In this document: positions 41,172 through 53,550 of the stretch, in pieces
Position numbering within the stretch: position 1 is the first letter of the stretch
Layout of the letters: each line of letters begins with the position of its first letter
Assembly (NCBI GenBank): GCA_965240325.2
Contig: OZ251223.1
Span: 3,720,001-3,784,000 of the forward strand
Direction of reading: 5' to 3'
Origin: Rebecca billardiae RCC1528
Lineage: Eukaryota; Haptophyta
DNA length: 64,000 bases
The notes under the pieces: generated by a model
Told to the model about the DNA's origin: nothing
Database searches by the model: none
What the model saw: only the letters and a program-made list of their open reading frames with translations
Translations under genes and position numbers: made by a program

Positions 41172-41744
41172 GCTCACACAGCTGTGCCGCTGCCGTCTCC
41201 TTGCTGTGACGCGCAGAGCAAGTCGAGGAGTGTCTGGCGACCACCGGTGCCAGTGCTGCGCCGACAGGTAGATGCCCACCACCCGGCCGCGCCCGTAGCA
41301 TGGGCGATGGTGAGATGAGTGGCAGCACAGCGCACAGCTACGAGCAAGGTTGATGTGCGACGGTGTGGAGGCACGCGTGCTCGCGGCATGCTCCGAGCCC
41401 CGTGCTGCGTGCCCCCTGCTGCTTCTCGCCCTTGGTCGTCTCCTCGTCGATGCCCTCCTCCCCCGTACGCGTGAGCTCCGCGACGCCATCGGGCCAGCCT
41501 ACCAACGAACAGTGGGCGTGGCGCCCTGCTGACGGCTGGCTGCCATCGCAAGCCATGCACGCCTGCACACGGCAACAGGGCCGTTTGCGCCCTGTTGCCG
41601 TGTGCACGGCCACAGCGGGCCGGTGCACACGGCAACAGCAGTGCGAAACCCCCTGAGGGTGACCCCTTTTGCGCCCCAGTGTGCACACGACAACAGGGCG
41701 CAAACGCCCCTGTTGCCGTGTGCAGTCGCCAGTGGCAAACGCCA
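41172..41744 (-). repeat. right terminal arm with subterminal repeats
   Basis: The reverse complement of 34483-35055. A cluster of substitutions lies at 41282-41300, opposite 34928-34945. Confidence 0.88.
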
Positions 41745-41965
41745 GACCTTACTGGCAGTATGGACACAGCAGACTTGGGTGCGACAGCAGTCATCAGAGT
41801 CGCGCGTACGGCGTTGTCGTCTCAGCGCACGTCTGCCTCATCTCTGGAGACGCATGCCTGCTGACTTGCGCGGAGTGTCAGTGTGAGTGCCAAAAGACAA
41901 AGAGGCAGTAGAACAGGGGCGTCAGATGTCGTCATTATTGGGTGATGGCCATGATGGGGATCTCA

Positions 41966-44900
41966 TCACTGGAATGTGCACAGATTGAAGAGCCGGGTGA
42001 TGGGTGCAATGACGTACTCGGTGATCATGTCCTGCACCTCCTCGGGCAGGCACCGGAGCGCAAACTTGGCGATGGGCGACGCGAACGCCACGGCCGGCTC
42101 CATCACGACCAGCTTGATCAGCTGCGCCTGCACAAGCGTAGAGGCGAGCGGGCCCGACCACGTGGCGACGTCCCTGAGGATGGGGTTTGTGAGCGAGTAG
42201 AGGATGATCACTGCGCACATGCCGATGCCGAGGATGGCGTGCATGCTCCACGCGAGCAGCACCTTCCACCGCCGCGGCATCGACCACCACAGCTTTGCGT
42301 CCTTGAGCGACTTCTCGTCGACGCGCGCGTACGCCTCGACCTCGGACACGTCCGACAACAGCCCGGGCAGGCGGCGGCGCGTGGGCGAGGGCGGCGCAGC
42401 CGCCGGCGGCGCAGCGCGCGCGGCGCGAGGCGCGTGGCCCCAGATCTCGGCCGTCGTCGAGTCCACCTCGTCATCATCAGCGCCGGGAGCGGCGGCCGCG
42501 GGCGCCGCGACTGCGAGCGTCGCCGGCGCGCGCGTCGCGGGCGCTCGCGCCGCTGGCTGCCCGGGCGTCGCGGGCTCCTCGTGCCGCTTCTTCTCGTACG
42601 AGGCGAGCAGCAGTGCGCGCGCCACGTCGGGCTCGCAGAAGAGGTCGTCGGTGACGACGGGCCGGCCGTCGACAAAGGGCGAGCCGAAGGGCACGACGTG
42701 CACCATCGCGCTGCGCTTCTTGGCGAGCCGCGCGGCCGCCTTTGGCTTGAGGTGGTAGTAGCGCGTGGCCACCTGGCTGGCGGGCGCGTCGGCCGCCTGG
42801 TACACGAGGTGCGCCTGCACGAAGCGCAGGTCGGGCACGTGCGTCGGGCGGTACTCCGCGTGCGAGGTGTGGCCGAGCTCCGTCGTCGCGCCCTCGTCGT
42901 CGCCGTGGCCCACGTGCGCCTGCCGCGCGCGTCGCACGGGCATGACGGTGCCCATGATCTGGTTGACGAGGCCGCGGCGGCGCGCCATCGCGGCGCGCTG
43001 CTCGAGGAAGCGCTGCCGCGCCACCTCGGTCGCGTCCGCCACGCCCACGTGCACGAAGAAGCCGACCATCTCGCCGCGGCGCGTGTGCACGGACATGAGC
43101 GCCTTGGCCGGCATCCGGATCGAGTCGCGCGAGCCGAGGTCGCCGAGCTGCTCGCCGTTGCGCGGCGCGATGCCCACCTTGGACGGGCAGACGTACAGCA
43201 GCTTGTGCGCGTTGGTGAGCAGCGCGAGCGGCACGCTGCTGCCGTGATCGGTCAGCGGGCCGAGGGCCTTCACGTCGGCGCCGCCCGACGACGGCGCCGA
43301 GACCTCGGAGGCCGTGTCGCTGCGCGACGACAGCCCGCGCGGCAGCACGGCCGACGACGTCTCGCTCTCGTCGTCGTCGTCGGCGATCAGCTCTTCGATC
43401 AGGTCGCGCCAGTCCTCCGGCAGGCCGAGGTCCGACGCGCGGCGCCCGCGCGCGGCGCGCACGGCGGTGGGCGCGGTGGACGTCGGGCCCTCGTCATCCG
43501 AATCCGACCGGTCGTCGGCGCCCACCTCGGCGCCCGCCTGCTGCGCGCGCGCTCGCTCGACGAGCGAGCCGAGGCGCGTGCCCTGCGCACGAGACGGCGG
43601 CGGCGGGCTCGGCGGCGGCGATGCGGCTGGCGGCGGCGGCGGCGGCGGCCCGACCGCCGTGAAGGGCGTCTCCTCGCGCTTCGTGACCGCCAGCCGGAAC
43701 GGCAGCGCGCAGCGGCAGCAGCCGCAGAAGCGGCGCCACAGCGTCTCGTGCTTGAGCTCGCGGCTGTACTTTTTGATCAGCCGCCGCTTGAGCCGGTGCA
43801 GCGGGCGGCGCCGGTTCGCCCAGCGGAAGAGGAAGTGGATGGCGAACTCGAAGGGCACGCCCGCCGCGATCGAGACCGCGGCGAGCATGAGCACCTGGTG
43901 CGCGAGCGAGTTGTCCTGCCCGATGAACACCGCGACGAGGAGCAGCTCGGCGAGCAGCGTGTTGTACAGCACCGTCACGCGCTGCCGCGACGTGTCCAGC
44001 TCGCCCGGCAGCCGCGCGAGCCACCACGAGACGGTCGAGCGCGCGATCAGCGCGGCGCCGAGCGCGTAGCACAGCCCGGCGTCCTCCTTGCGCTTCCACA
44101 GCGGCACGAACGGCTCGCGCTCGATGTGCCGGTCGTGCCTGTGCGCGCAGTAGTAGAGCGAGAGGTACGTGAGCAGCAGCGCAAACAGGATCACCAGCGC
44201 CGTGTACGAGAAGTTGACCTCCGCCAGCGTGATCTGGTTCACCTCGAGCGGCGGGTCGGTGGACGCGACCGACGGGTCCTCCGTGAGCGCGGCCGTCGCC
44301 TCGTACACGGCGATGAAGTCTGTGAGGTGCGTGCACTCGCACTGCACGGTGCCGTCGAAGGGGTCGCCCACGTCCACGCAGCCCGCGCTGTCCCACGCCG
44401 CGCCGCCCCAGAAGCGGCAGCTGAAGCCGTCCTGGTTGTCGCGCGGCAGCTCGGCCGGGTCGACGGGCAGCTCGATCAGCACGACCGGCGGCGCCTCGCC
44501 CGGCTGCGTGAACTGCGTGAAGTCCACCTTGAGCGGCGCGCCGTTGAGCCACACGACCACGCTCGTGAGCGTGTCCGTGAGCGCGTACCCCTCGAGCGGC
44601 GCGAACGCGCGGAAGTTGTTCTCCCACAGCACGACCGAGATATGCATCTCGCGGATGTCGGAGAAGTTGGAGATGTTGAGCATGCCGCGGCCCAGCATGA
44701 ATTCGAGCGTGGACACGGGGATCGTGAACGTGGCGGCGGCGGTGTCGTCGGCGACGGGCACCACGGGCGAGACGACCACCAGGTCGCTCAGCCCAAACGT
44801 CGACGGGTCGACCTCCCGCAGCGTGACGCCCGCGGTGCCGTGCTGCGTGTCCACCGTCGTGGAGAACGTCTCGCCCGGCGCGAGCGTGCCCAGCCGGCTC

Positions 44901-45175
44901 GAGATGAAGTCCTCCACCGCCTCGTTGATCCGGTCGGCGCGGTAGGTCGCCTCGCCGTACGCCTCGTCCAGGCCGCCGGGGCCGCCGTCCACGCCGCCGA
45001 GGCTCGCGCTGGAGGCGTCGGTCGTCTCGTCCGGCAGCACGCCCAGGTCCAGCAGCGCCTCCACCGCCTCCGCGATCCAGTCGCCGGGCGGAGGCGGCGA
45101 GGGCGGCGGGGCGGGCTCGGCAGCGCCGCTGCCGACGGCCGACGGCGGCGGCGGGCTCGGCGGCGGCGAGGGCGG

Positions 45176-45208
<33 letters not shown>

Positions 45209-45238
45209 CGGTGGGGGCTGTGGTGGCGGCGACGGAGG

Positions 45239-45273
<35 letters not shown>

Positions 45274-46834
45274 GCGGCGGCGAGGGCGGGCTCGGCGGCG
45301 GCGGGCTCGGCGGCGGCGGGCTCGGCGGCGGGCTCGGCGGTGCAGGCGGTGGCGGGCAAACCCACTCCGACTCCCACAGCGATGCAAACGCACGCGGGTA
45401 GAGCGTGAACGTGCCCGGGCAGCAGTAGCACTCGCCCGTGTCCGCCCAGAAGCTGAACACCGAGCACGCGCTGTACAGCGCGGCAGCGCACTCGTCCTCG
45501 TCACGCGCACCCACCACGTCAGGCACACTCGACACGCGCGGCCGGGGAGGCGCCTTGTCGTCCGGCACGCACGAGTAGCCCGTCGGAGGACCGCCCGAGT
45601 ACGCAGTCGCCTGAACTGCCCCGTTGCCGTTGCATGGCGGGGGTGGCGGCGGCGGGCTCGGCGGCGGTGACGGAGGCGGCGGCGGCGAGGGCGGTGGCGA
45701 GGGCGGCGGCGAGGGTGGCGGCGCAGGGCCGCCAGGGCCGCCGCCGCCATCCGCGGGCGGTGGGGGCGAGGGCGGTGGCATCGGCGGCGGCGAAGGCGGT
45801 GGTGGCGGCGGTGGGCTGGGTGGTGGAGGGCTTGGAGGCGGCATAGGTGGTGGCGAGGGCGGCGGGGGAGGCGGAGGGCTCGGCGGCGGCGGGCTCGGCG
45901 GGGGCTTAGGTGGCGGCGAAGGCGGTGGTGGCGGCGGTGGGCTGGGTGGTGGAGGGCTTGGAGGCGGCATAGGTGGTGGCGAGGGCGGCGGGGGAGGCGG
46001 AGGGCTCGGCGGCGGCGGGCTCGGCGGGGGCTTAGGTGGCGGCGAAGGCGGTGGTGGCGGCGGTGGGCTGGGCGGTGGAGGGCTTGGCGGTGGCGTCGGT
46101 GGTGGCGAGGGCGGCGGGGGCGGCGGCGGGCTCGGCGGCGGCGGGCTCGGCGGGGGCATCGGTGGCGGCGAAGGCGGTGGTGGCGGCGGTGGGCTGGGCG
46201 GTGGAGGGCTTGGCGGTGGCGTCGGTGGTGGCGAGGGCGGCGGGGGCGGTGGAGGGCTAGGCGGCGGCGGGCTTGGAGGCGGCATCGGTGGCGGCGAAGG
46301 CGGTGGTGGCGGCGGTGGGCTCGGCGGCGGCGGGCTTGGCGGTGGCATCGGTGGTGGCGAGGGCGGCGGGGGCGGTGGAGGGCTTGGCGGCGGCGGGCTT
46401 GGAGGCGGCATCGGCGGCGGCGAAGGCGGCGGTGGCGGTGGCGGGCTGGGCGGTGGCGGGCTTGGCGGTGGCATCGGTGGCGGCGATGGCGGCGGAGGTG
46501 GCGGCGGGCTCGGCGGTGGCGGAGACGGAGGCGGGCTCGGAGGCGGCGACGGCGGTGGCGGCGGTGGCGAGCTGGGCGGCGGCGGCGACGGCGGCGGCGA
46601 TGGCGGTGGTGGCGGTGGCGGGCTGGGCGGTGGCGGAGACGGAGGCGGGCTCGGCGGAGGCGACGGCGGTGGCGGCGGTGGCGAGCTGGGGGGCGGTGGC
46701 GACGGCGGCGGCGATGGCGGTGGTGGCGGTGGCGGGCTGGGCGGTGGCGGAGACGGAGGCGGGCTCGGAGGCGGGGACGGCGGTGGCGGCGGTGGCGAGC
46801 TCGGTGGCGGCGGCGACGGCGGCGGCGATGGCGG

Positions 46835-46867
<33 letters not shown>

Positions 46868-47876
46868 GGGCGGCGGACTCGGCGGAGGCGACGGCGGTGG
46901 CGGTGGCGGCGAGCTGGGCGGCGGTGGCGAAGGCGGCGGCGATGGCGGCGGCGGAGGCGGCGGGCTCGGCGGTGGCGGAGACGGAGGCGGGCTCGGTGGT
47001 GGCGACGGCGGTGGCGGCGGTGGCGAGCTGGGGGGCGGTGGCGACGGCGGCGGCGATGGCGGTGGTGGCGGCGGCGGGCTGGGCGGTGGCGGAGACGGCG
47101 GCGGGCTCGGCGGTGGCGACGGCGGTGGCGGCGGTGGCGAGCTGGGTGGCGGCGGCGACGGCGGCGGCGATGGCGGCGGCGGCGGTGGCGGGCTGGGCGG
47201 CGGAGGGCTGGGCGGCGGGCTCGGCGGAGGCGACGGCGGTGGCGGCGGTGGCGAGCTGGGTGGCGGCGGCGACGGCGGCGGCGATGGCGGCGGCGGCGGC
47301 GGCGGGCTGGGCGGCGGAGGGCTGGGCGGCGGGCTCGGAGGCGGCGACGGCGGTGGCGGAGGTGGCGAGCTGGGCGGCGGTGGCGACGGCGGCGGCGATG
47401 GCGGCGGTGGCGGCGGCGGGCTCGGCGGTGGAGGGCTCGGCGGCGGACTCGGTGGTGGCGACGGCGGTGGCGGCGGTGGCGAGCTCGGCGGTGGTGGCGA
47501 CGGCGGCGGCGATGGCGGCGGTGGCGGCGGCGGGCTTGGCGGTGGCGGGCTTGGCGGCGGGCTCGGAGGCGGCGACGGCGGTGGCGGAGGTGGCGAGCTG
47601 GGTGGCGGTGGCGACGGCGGCGGCGACGGCGGCGGAGGGGGCGGCGGAGATGGCGGTGGCGGGCTCGGAGGGGGAGAAGGCGGCGGTGACGGTGGAGGCG
47701 GCGGAGGAGGGCTCGGCGGCGGCGGACTCGGCGGTGGAGAGGGCGGCGGTGATGGTGGAGGTGGTGGCGGCGGGCTCGGCGGTGGCGGGGACGGAGGCGG
47801 GCTCGGCGGCGGCGACGGCGGTGGTGGGGGTGGCGGGCTCGGCGGTGGTGGCGACGGCGGCGGCGATGGCGGCGGT

Positions 47877-47907
<31 letters not shown>

Positions 47908-48344
47908 GCGGCGGGCTCGGAGGCGGCGACGGCGGTGGCGGAGGTGGCGAGCTGGGCGGTGGCGGCGACGGCGGCGGCGATGGCGGCGGGGGCGGCGGCG
48001 GGCTCGGCGGTGGCGGAGACGGAGGCGGGCTTGGCGGCGGCGACGGCGGTGGCGGAGGTGGCGAGCTGGGTGGCGGTGGCGACGGCGGCGGCGACGGCGG
48101 AGGAGGGGGCGGCGGAGATGGCGGTGGCGGGCTTGGAGGGGGAGAAGGCGGCGGTGACGGTGGAGGCGGCGGAGGAGGGCTCGGCGGTGGCGGACTCGGC
48201 GGTGGAGAGGGCGGCGGTGATGGCGGAGGTGGTGGCGGCGGGCTCGGCGGTGGCGGGGACGGAGGCGGGCTCGGCGGCGGCGACGGCGGTGGTGGGGGTG
48301 GCGGGCTCGGCGGTGGTGGCGACGGCGGCGGCGACGGCGGCGGT

Positions 48345-48375
<31 letters not shown>

Positions 48376-51300
48376 GCGGCGGGCTCGGCGGAGGCGACGG
48401 CGGTGGCGGCGGTGGCGAGCTGGGCGGCGGCGGCGACGGCGGCGGCGAGGGCGGCGGCGGCGGCGGCGGGCTGGGCGGCGGCGGGCTCGGCGGCGGGCTC
48501 GGCGGCGGCGACGGCGGTGGCGGCGGTGGCGAGCTGGGCGGCGGTGGCGACGGCGGCGGCGATGGCGGCGGTGGTGGCGGCGGGCTCGGCGGTGGCGGAG
48601 ACGGTGGCGGGCTCGGCGGAGGCGACGGCGGTGGCGGAGGTGGCGAGCTGGGCGGCGGTGGCGACGGCGGCGGCGATGGCGGCGGAGGCGGCGGCGGGCT
48701 CGGCGGTGGTGGGCTTGGCGGCGGGCTTGGCGGCGGCGACGGCGGTGGCGGCGGTGGCGAGCTGGGCGGCGGTGGCGACGGCGGCGGCGATGGCGGTGGT
48801 GGCGGTGGCGGGCTGGGCGGTGGCGGAGACGGAGGCGGGCTCGGCGGAGGCGACGGCGGTGGCGGCGGTGGCGAGCTGGGTGGCGGCGGCGACGGCGGCG
48901 GCGATGGCGGCGGCGGCGGTGGCGGGCTGGGCGGCGGAGGGCTAGGCGGCGGGCTCGGCGGAGGCGACGGCGGTGGCGGCGGTGGCGAGCTGGGCGGCGG
49001 TGGCGACGGCGGCGGCGATGGCGGTGGTGGCGGCGGCGGGCTCGGCGGCGGCGGGCTCGGCGGCGGGCTCGGCGGAGGCGACGGCGGTGGCGGCGGTGGC
49101 GAGCTGGGCGGCGGCGGCGACGGCGGCGGCGAGGGCGGCGGCGGCGGCGGCGGGCTGGGCGGAGGCGGGCTCGGCGGCGGGCTCGGCGGCGGCGACGGCG
49201 GTGGCGGCGGTGGCGAGCTGGGCGGCGGTGGCGACGGCGGCGGCGATGGCGGCGGTGGTGGCGGCGGGCTCGGCGGTGGCGGAGACGGTGGCGGGCTCGG
49301 CGGAGGCGACGGCGGTGGCGGAGGTGGCGAGCTGGGCGGCGGTGGCGACGGCGGCGGCGATGGCGGCGGAGGCGGCGGCGGGCTTGGCGGTGGTGGGCTT
49401 GGCGGCGGGCTTGGCGGCGGCGACGGCGGTGGCGGCGGTGGCGAGCTGGGCGGCGGTGGCGACGGCGGCGGCGATGGCGGTGGTGGCGGTGGCGGGCTGG
49501 GCGGTGGCGGAGACGGAGGCGGGCTCGGCGGAGGCGACGGCGGTGGCGGCGGTGGCGAGCTGGGCGGCGGTGGCGACGGCGGCGGCGATGGCGGTGGTGG
49601 CGGCGGCGGGCTCGGCGGCGGCGGGCTCGGCGGCGGGCTCGGCGGAGGCGATGGCGGTGGTGGCGGTGGCGAGCTGGGCGGCGGCGGCGATGGCGGCGGC
49701 GATGGCGGCGGCGGAGGCGGCGGGCTGGGCGGCGGCGGAGACGGAGGCGGGCTTGGCGGCGGCGACGGCGGTGGCGGAGGTGGCGAGCTGGGTGGCGGCG
49801 GCGACGGCGGCGGCGATGGCGGTGGTGGCGGCGGCGGGCTGGGCGGCGGCGGGCTTGGCGGCGGGCTCGGCGGAGGCGACGGCGGTGGCGGCGGTGGCGA
49901 GCTGGGTGGCGGCGGCGACGGCGGCGGCGATGGCGGCGGCGGCGGCGGCGGGCTTGGCGGTGGCGGGCTTGGCGGCGGGCTCGGCGGAGGCGACGGCGGT
50001 GGCGGAGGTGGCGAGCTGGGTGGCGGCGGCGATGGCGGCGGCGATGGCGGTGGTGGCGGCGGCGGGCTGGGCGGCGGAGGGCTGGGCGGCGGGCTCGGCG
50101 GCGGCGACGGCGGTGGCGGCGGTGGCGAGCTGGGCGGCGGTGGCGACGGCGGCGGTGATGGCGGCGGTGGCGGCGGCGGGCTCGGCGGCGGCGGGCTCGG
50201 CGGCGGGCTTGGCGGAGGCGATGGCGGTGGCGGCGGTGGCGGGCTGGGCGGTGGTGGCGACGGCGGCGGCGACGGCGGCGGCGGCGGCGGCGGGCTTGGC
50301 GGTGGCGGAGACGGAGGCGGGCTCGGCGGAGGCGACGGCGGTGGCGGCGGTGGCGAGCTGGGCGGCGGTGGCGACGGCGGCGGTGATGGCGGCGGTGGCG
50401 GCGGCGGGCTCGGCGGCGGCGGGCTCGGCGGCGGGCTTGGCGGAGGCGATGGCGGTGGCGGCGGTGGCGGGCTGGGCGGTGGTGGCGACGGCGGCGGCGA
50501 CGGCGGCGGCGGCGGCGGCGGGCTTGGCGGTGGCGGAGACGGAGGCGGGCTCGGCGGAGGCGACGGCGGTGGCGGCGGTGGCGGGCTGGGCGGTGGTGGC
50601 GACGGCGGCGGCGACGGCGGCGGCGGCGGTGGCGGGCTTGGCGGTGGCGGAGACGGAGGCGGGCTCGGCGGAGGCGACGGCGGTGGCGGCGGTGGCGAGC
50701 TGGGCGGCGGTGGCGATGGCGGCGGCGATGGCGGCGGCGGCGGTGGCGGAGACGGCGGTGGCGGAGATGGCGGCGGGCTCGGCGGTGGCGACGGCGGTGG
50801 CGGCGGTGGCGAGCTGGGCGGTGGTGGTGACGGCGGCGGCGATGGCGGCGGCGGCGGTGGCGGAGACGGCGGTGGCGGAGACGGCGGCGGGCTTGGCGGC
50901 GGCGACGGCGGTGGCGGCGGTGGCGAGCTGGGGGGCGGCGGCGACGGCGGCGGTGATGGCGGCGGTGGCGGCGGCGGGCTCGGCGGCGGCGGGCTCGGCG
51001 GCGGGCTTGGCGGAGGCGATGGCGGTGGCGGCGGTGGCGGGCTGGGCGGTGGTGGCGACGGCGGCGGCGACGGCGGCGGCGGCGGCGGCGGGCTTGGCGG
51101 TGGCGGAGACGGAGGCGGGCTCGGCGGAGGCGACGGCGGTGGCGGCGGTGGCGAGCTGGGTGGCGGTGGCGAGGGCGGCGGCGATGGCGGCGGAGGGGGC
51201 GGCGGAGATGGCGGTGGCGGGCTTGGCGGCGGGCTTGGCGGAGGCGATGGCGGTGGCGGCGGTGGCAAGCTGGGTGGCGGTGGCGACGGCGGCGGCGATG

Positions 51301-51670
51301 GTGGCGGTGGCGGCGGCGGGCTCGGTGGTGGCGGGCTTGGAGGCGGAGAAGGCGGCGGTGACGGTGGAGGCGGCGGAGGAGGGCTCGGTGGTGGTGGACT
51401 CGGCGGTGAAGACGGCGGCGGCGATGGCGGCGGTGGCGGCGGCGGGCTCGGCGGCGGAGGGCTGGGCGGCGGGCTCGGCGGCGGCGACGGCGGGGGGGGC
51501 GGTGGCGAGCTGGGCGGCGGCGGCGACGGCGGCGGCGACGGCGGCGGTGGCGGCGGCGGGCTCGGTGGTGGCGGGCTTGGAGGGGGAGAAGGCGGCGGTG
51601 ACGGTGGAGGCGGCGGAGGAGGGCTCGGTGGTGGCGGACTCGGCGGCGGCGAGGGCGGCGGCGAGGGCGG

Positions 51671-51705
<35 letters not shown>

Positions 51706-52006
51706 GCGGTGGGCTTGGCGGCGGCGACGGCGGGGGCGGGGGCGGCGAGCTGGGCGGCGGTGGCGACGGCGGCGGCGATGGCGGCGGTGGCGGAGGCGAG
51801 CTCGGTGGCGGCGACGGTGGAGGTGGCGAAGATGGTGGCGGCGGGTTCGGTGGCGGTGACGGAGGCGTCGACGGCGGCACGCTCGGCGGCGGCGGTACCA
51901 TGGGCGGTGGCGGCGGCGGTGGGCTTGGAGGCGGCGGGGGCGACGCTGGCGAGTCACACGCGTCACATGCGATCGTCGCTTCCGCATCGGTGCACATGTC
52001 AAAGCC

Positions 52007-52043
<37 letters not shown>

Positions 52044-52226
52044 TCACCGCTGAGCCGGCGGCGGCGATGGTCGAGGCGGCGGCGCTCACCGTCGCCGCCA
52101 AGCCCGTCCGGCCGATCCTCCGAGCGGCGCAGCCAGGCCGGTGCACCTGCGAGCGCCGGCATGGTCGCGAGGCGGCGGCGCGCGCGGCGGTCCTGCCCTC
52201 CACCGGTGTGGCAGTCATCGTCGACA

Positions 52227-52265
<39 letters not shown>

Positions 52266-53530
52266 GAGGTCAGCTGGCGTCGCCCGGCAGCTTCGAGCGC
52301 CACGGTCCCCGCGTCATTCCCCGCGGCGCCGCGCGCCAGGCTCAGCATCCGGCGCGCGCGGCGCCGGTCGGAGCCGTCCTCGGCGCCGTCATCGAGGCAG
52401 CCCGGCTCGACGCTGCCCCAGAGCTCGACAGCGGCGCACGCGCCGACGGGGGCGTCGTTGGCGGCGAAGGTGTTGCAGCGCAGCCGCAGGCAGCCCTCCG
52501 ACAGAAGGATCGCGCCACCGCCGAGCTCCGCCTCGTTCCCGCGGAAGGCGCTCATGGCGACCCGCAGCGTGCTCCACTCGGCCGCGATCGCGCCGCCGTA
52601 CCTGCCGGCGGTGTTGTTCTCAAACGAGCTGCGCGACACGTCGAGGGGCCGGGCGTCGTACGCGTACACGGCGGCGCCCGAGGAGGAGACGCCAAAGTGC
52701 GTGAACGCCGAGTCCTCCACGAAGACGGCGCTCCCGTAGATGTACGCGGCGCCGCCCGTGGTCGCGGCCGCGCCCGGCCACTCCGGCCCCGCAAACGCGC
52801 AGCCTCGGCACGTCCAGCTCGAGGCGTACACGTACCACGCGCCGCCGACCTCGCCGGCGACGGAGGCGCCGAAGCTGGCCGTGTGCACGTCCAGCGTCGA
52901 GGAGACAGCGTACACCGCGCCGCCCGTCCACGCCGCGACGTTGTCGTCGAAGTGGCCGCGCATCAGCAAGAGGGAGGACTCGAAGAAGCATGCCGCCGCA
53001 CCCTGCGTCGCGCTGTTGCCGCGGAATTCGCAGTCCTCGAGCGTCGCCGTCGACTGGTAGATGAGCGCGCCGCCGCCGTCAGACACGCCGCCGTTGTCGT
53101 AGAAGGTGCAGTTGCTCAGCGTGGCGCTCGACCTGTACACCTTGAGCGCGCCGCCCTGGCTTGCGTCCTGGAAGCGAAGGCGGTGGAGAGAGAGCCGCGC
53201 GGCGTGGTCGGCCTTCATCAGCCGGCCAGCGAGGCTCGGCCCCGGCGTGAGCACCGCCGGCGCGCTCGTGTTCGCGCACGCGATCGTCACGTCGTCCTTG
53301 TCCACGCACAGCGTGGATGCAACCTCGAACGTTGTCGGCTCGAGCACGAGCGTGTCACACGCGCGCAAGTCGGCAAACGCGGCACTGAGCTCCGCAGTCG
53401 TGCCGATGGGCACCGTGCGACAAGCGGTGGCGGACGCGCGCCCGATGGGCACGAGCAGCTGGGCAGCTGCGAGCACCAGCGCGCGGCAGAGCACGCCCTT
53501 CGAGCGTGCCGTGGAGTGGTGGCGTGCCAT
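41966..53530 (-). CDS. giant polycystin-1-like receptor with beta-helix, Pro array and GPS
   Basis: One uninterrupted frame of 3854 residues. Residues 1-36 are a signal peptide. Residues 37-380 form a right-handed parallel beta-helix (repeats such as GGALIYQSTATLEDCEFRGN). Two poly-Asp runs follow, then a Ser/Pro array at about 531-2631, a Cys module (2632-2724), a second Pro linker, and a GAIN-like region ending in a GPS motif (CRFWGGAAWDSAGC ... CECTHLTDF, about 3034-3074), where self-cleavage before Thr is expected. Helices at about 3109-3129, 3186-3206, 3209-3236, 3754-3781 and 3796-3824 surround a long cytosolic loop. The stretch from SRQR to PFEFAIHFLFR resembles TM2-TM3 of polycystin-1, and the last pair (LYSL...W...LVVMEPAV) resembles its TM4-TM5 area; the terminal polycystin channel part is absent. 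A mechanosensory or adhesion receptor is inferred. It is divergent from the BMT5-like gene. Confidence 0.8.
45780..46490 (-). repeat. 63-bp coding tandem repeat, about 11 copies
   Basis: At the C-terminal end of the Pro array the unit is 21 codons (PPSPPPMPPPSPPPPSPPPP type), with the variable position Met, Lys or Thr. Copies are very similar. Confidence 0.85.
46490..51860 (-). repeat. 114-bp coding tandem repeat, about 47 copies
   Basis: The main part of the Pro array is built from a 38-codon unit of Ser-separated runs of 3, 4, 6 and 7 prolines. Length is an exact codon multiple throughout, so the frame is kept over 5.4 kb. Synonymous changes are common while the Ser/Pro pattern is conserved, which implies selection on the protein. 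The repeat has almost no stop codons in the other frames either, explaining the multi-kilobase false frames on both strands. Confidence 0.85.
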
Positions 53531-53550
53531 GAGCTTGTGGTTCGGCGGGC
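51902..53550 (-). repeat. inverted duplication tract, copy 1
   Basis: These 1649 bases match 60823-62459 as a reverse complement, from 20 bases before the start codon to the first prolines of the array. I see one substitution near the start (Ser10/Pro10) and a 12-base difference in the second Asp run (12 versus 8 codons). Confidence 0.92.

Larger units (their letters stand above)
34483..41744. mobile_element. 7.3-kb palindromic element with internal tandem arrays
   Basis: Terminal arms 34483-35055 and 41172-41744 (573 bp) are reverse complements with few mismatches. Inside them two arrays of a roughly 214-bp unit run in opposite directions (35430-37900 and 38700-40960), so nearly the whole interval is an imperfect palindrome with a centre at about 38.1 kb. 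The terminal 170 bases are packed with inverted copies of TGCACACGGCAACAGGGC. No transposase or other protein is recognised, and no target duplication is clear. The element starts only 52 bp after the preceding palindrome ends. Confidence 0.65.

Noticed and set aside
44788-52227. A 2479-residue Arg/His-rich open frame on the minus strand
   Set aside because: A shifted frame of the same repeat array, with no domain and implausible composition.
45624-52739. A 2371-residue Gly-rich open frame on the plus strand
   Set aside because: It is the mirror of the Ser/Pro-coding array, whose repeat lacks stops in most frames. The minus-strand frame continues into folded, conserved domains at both ends; the plus frame does not.
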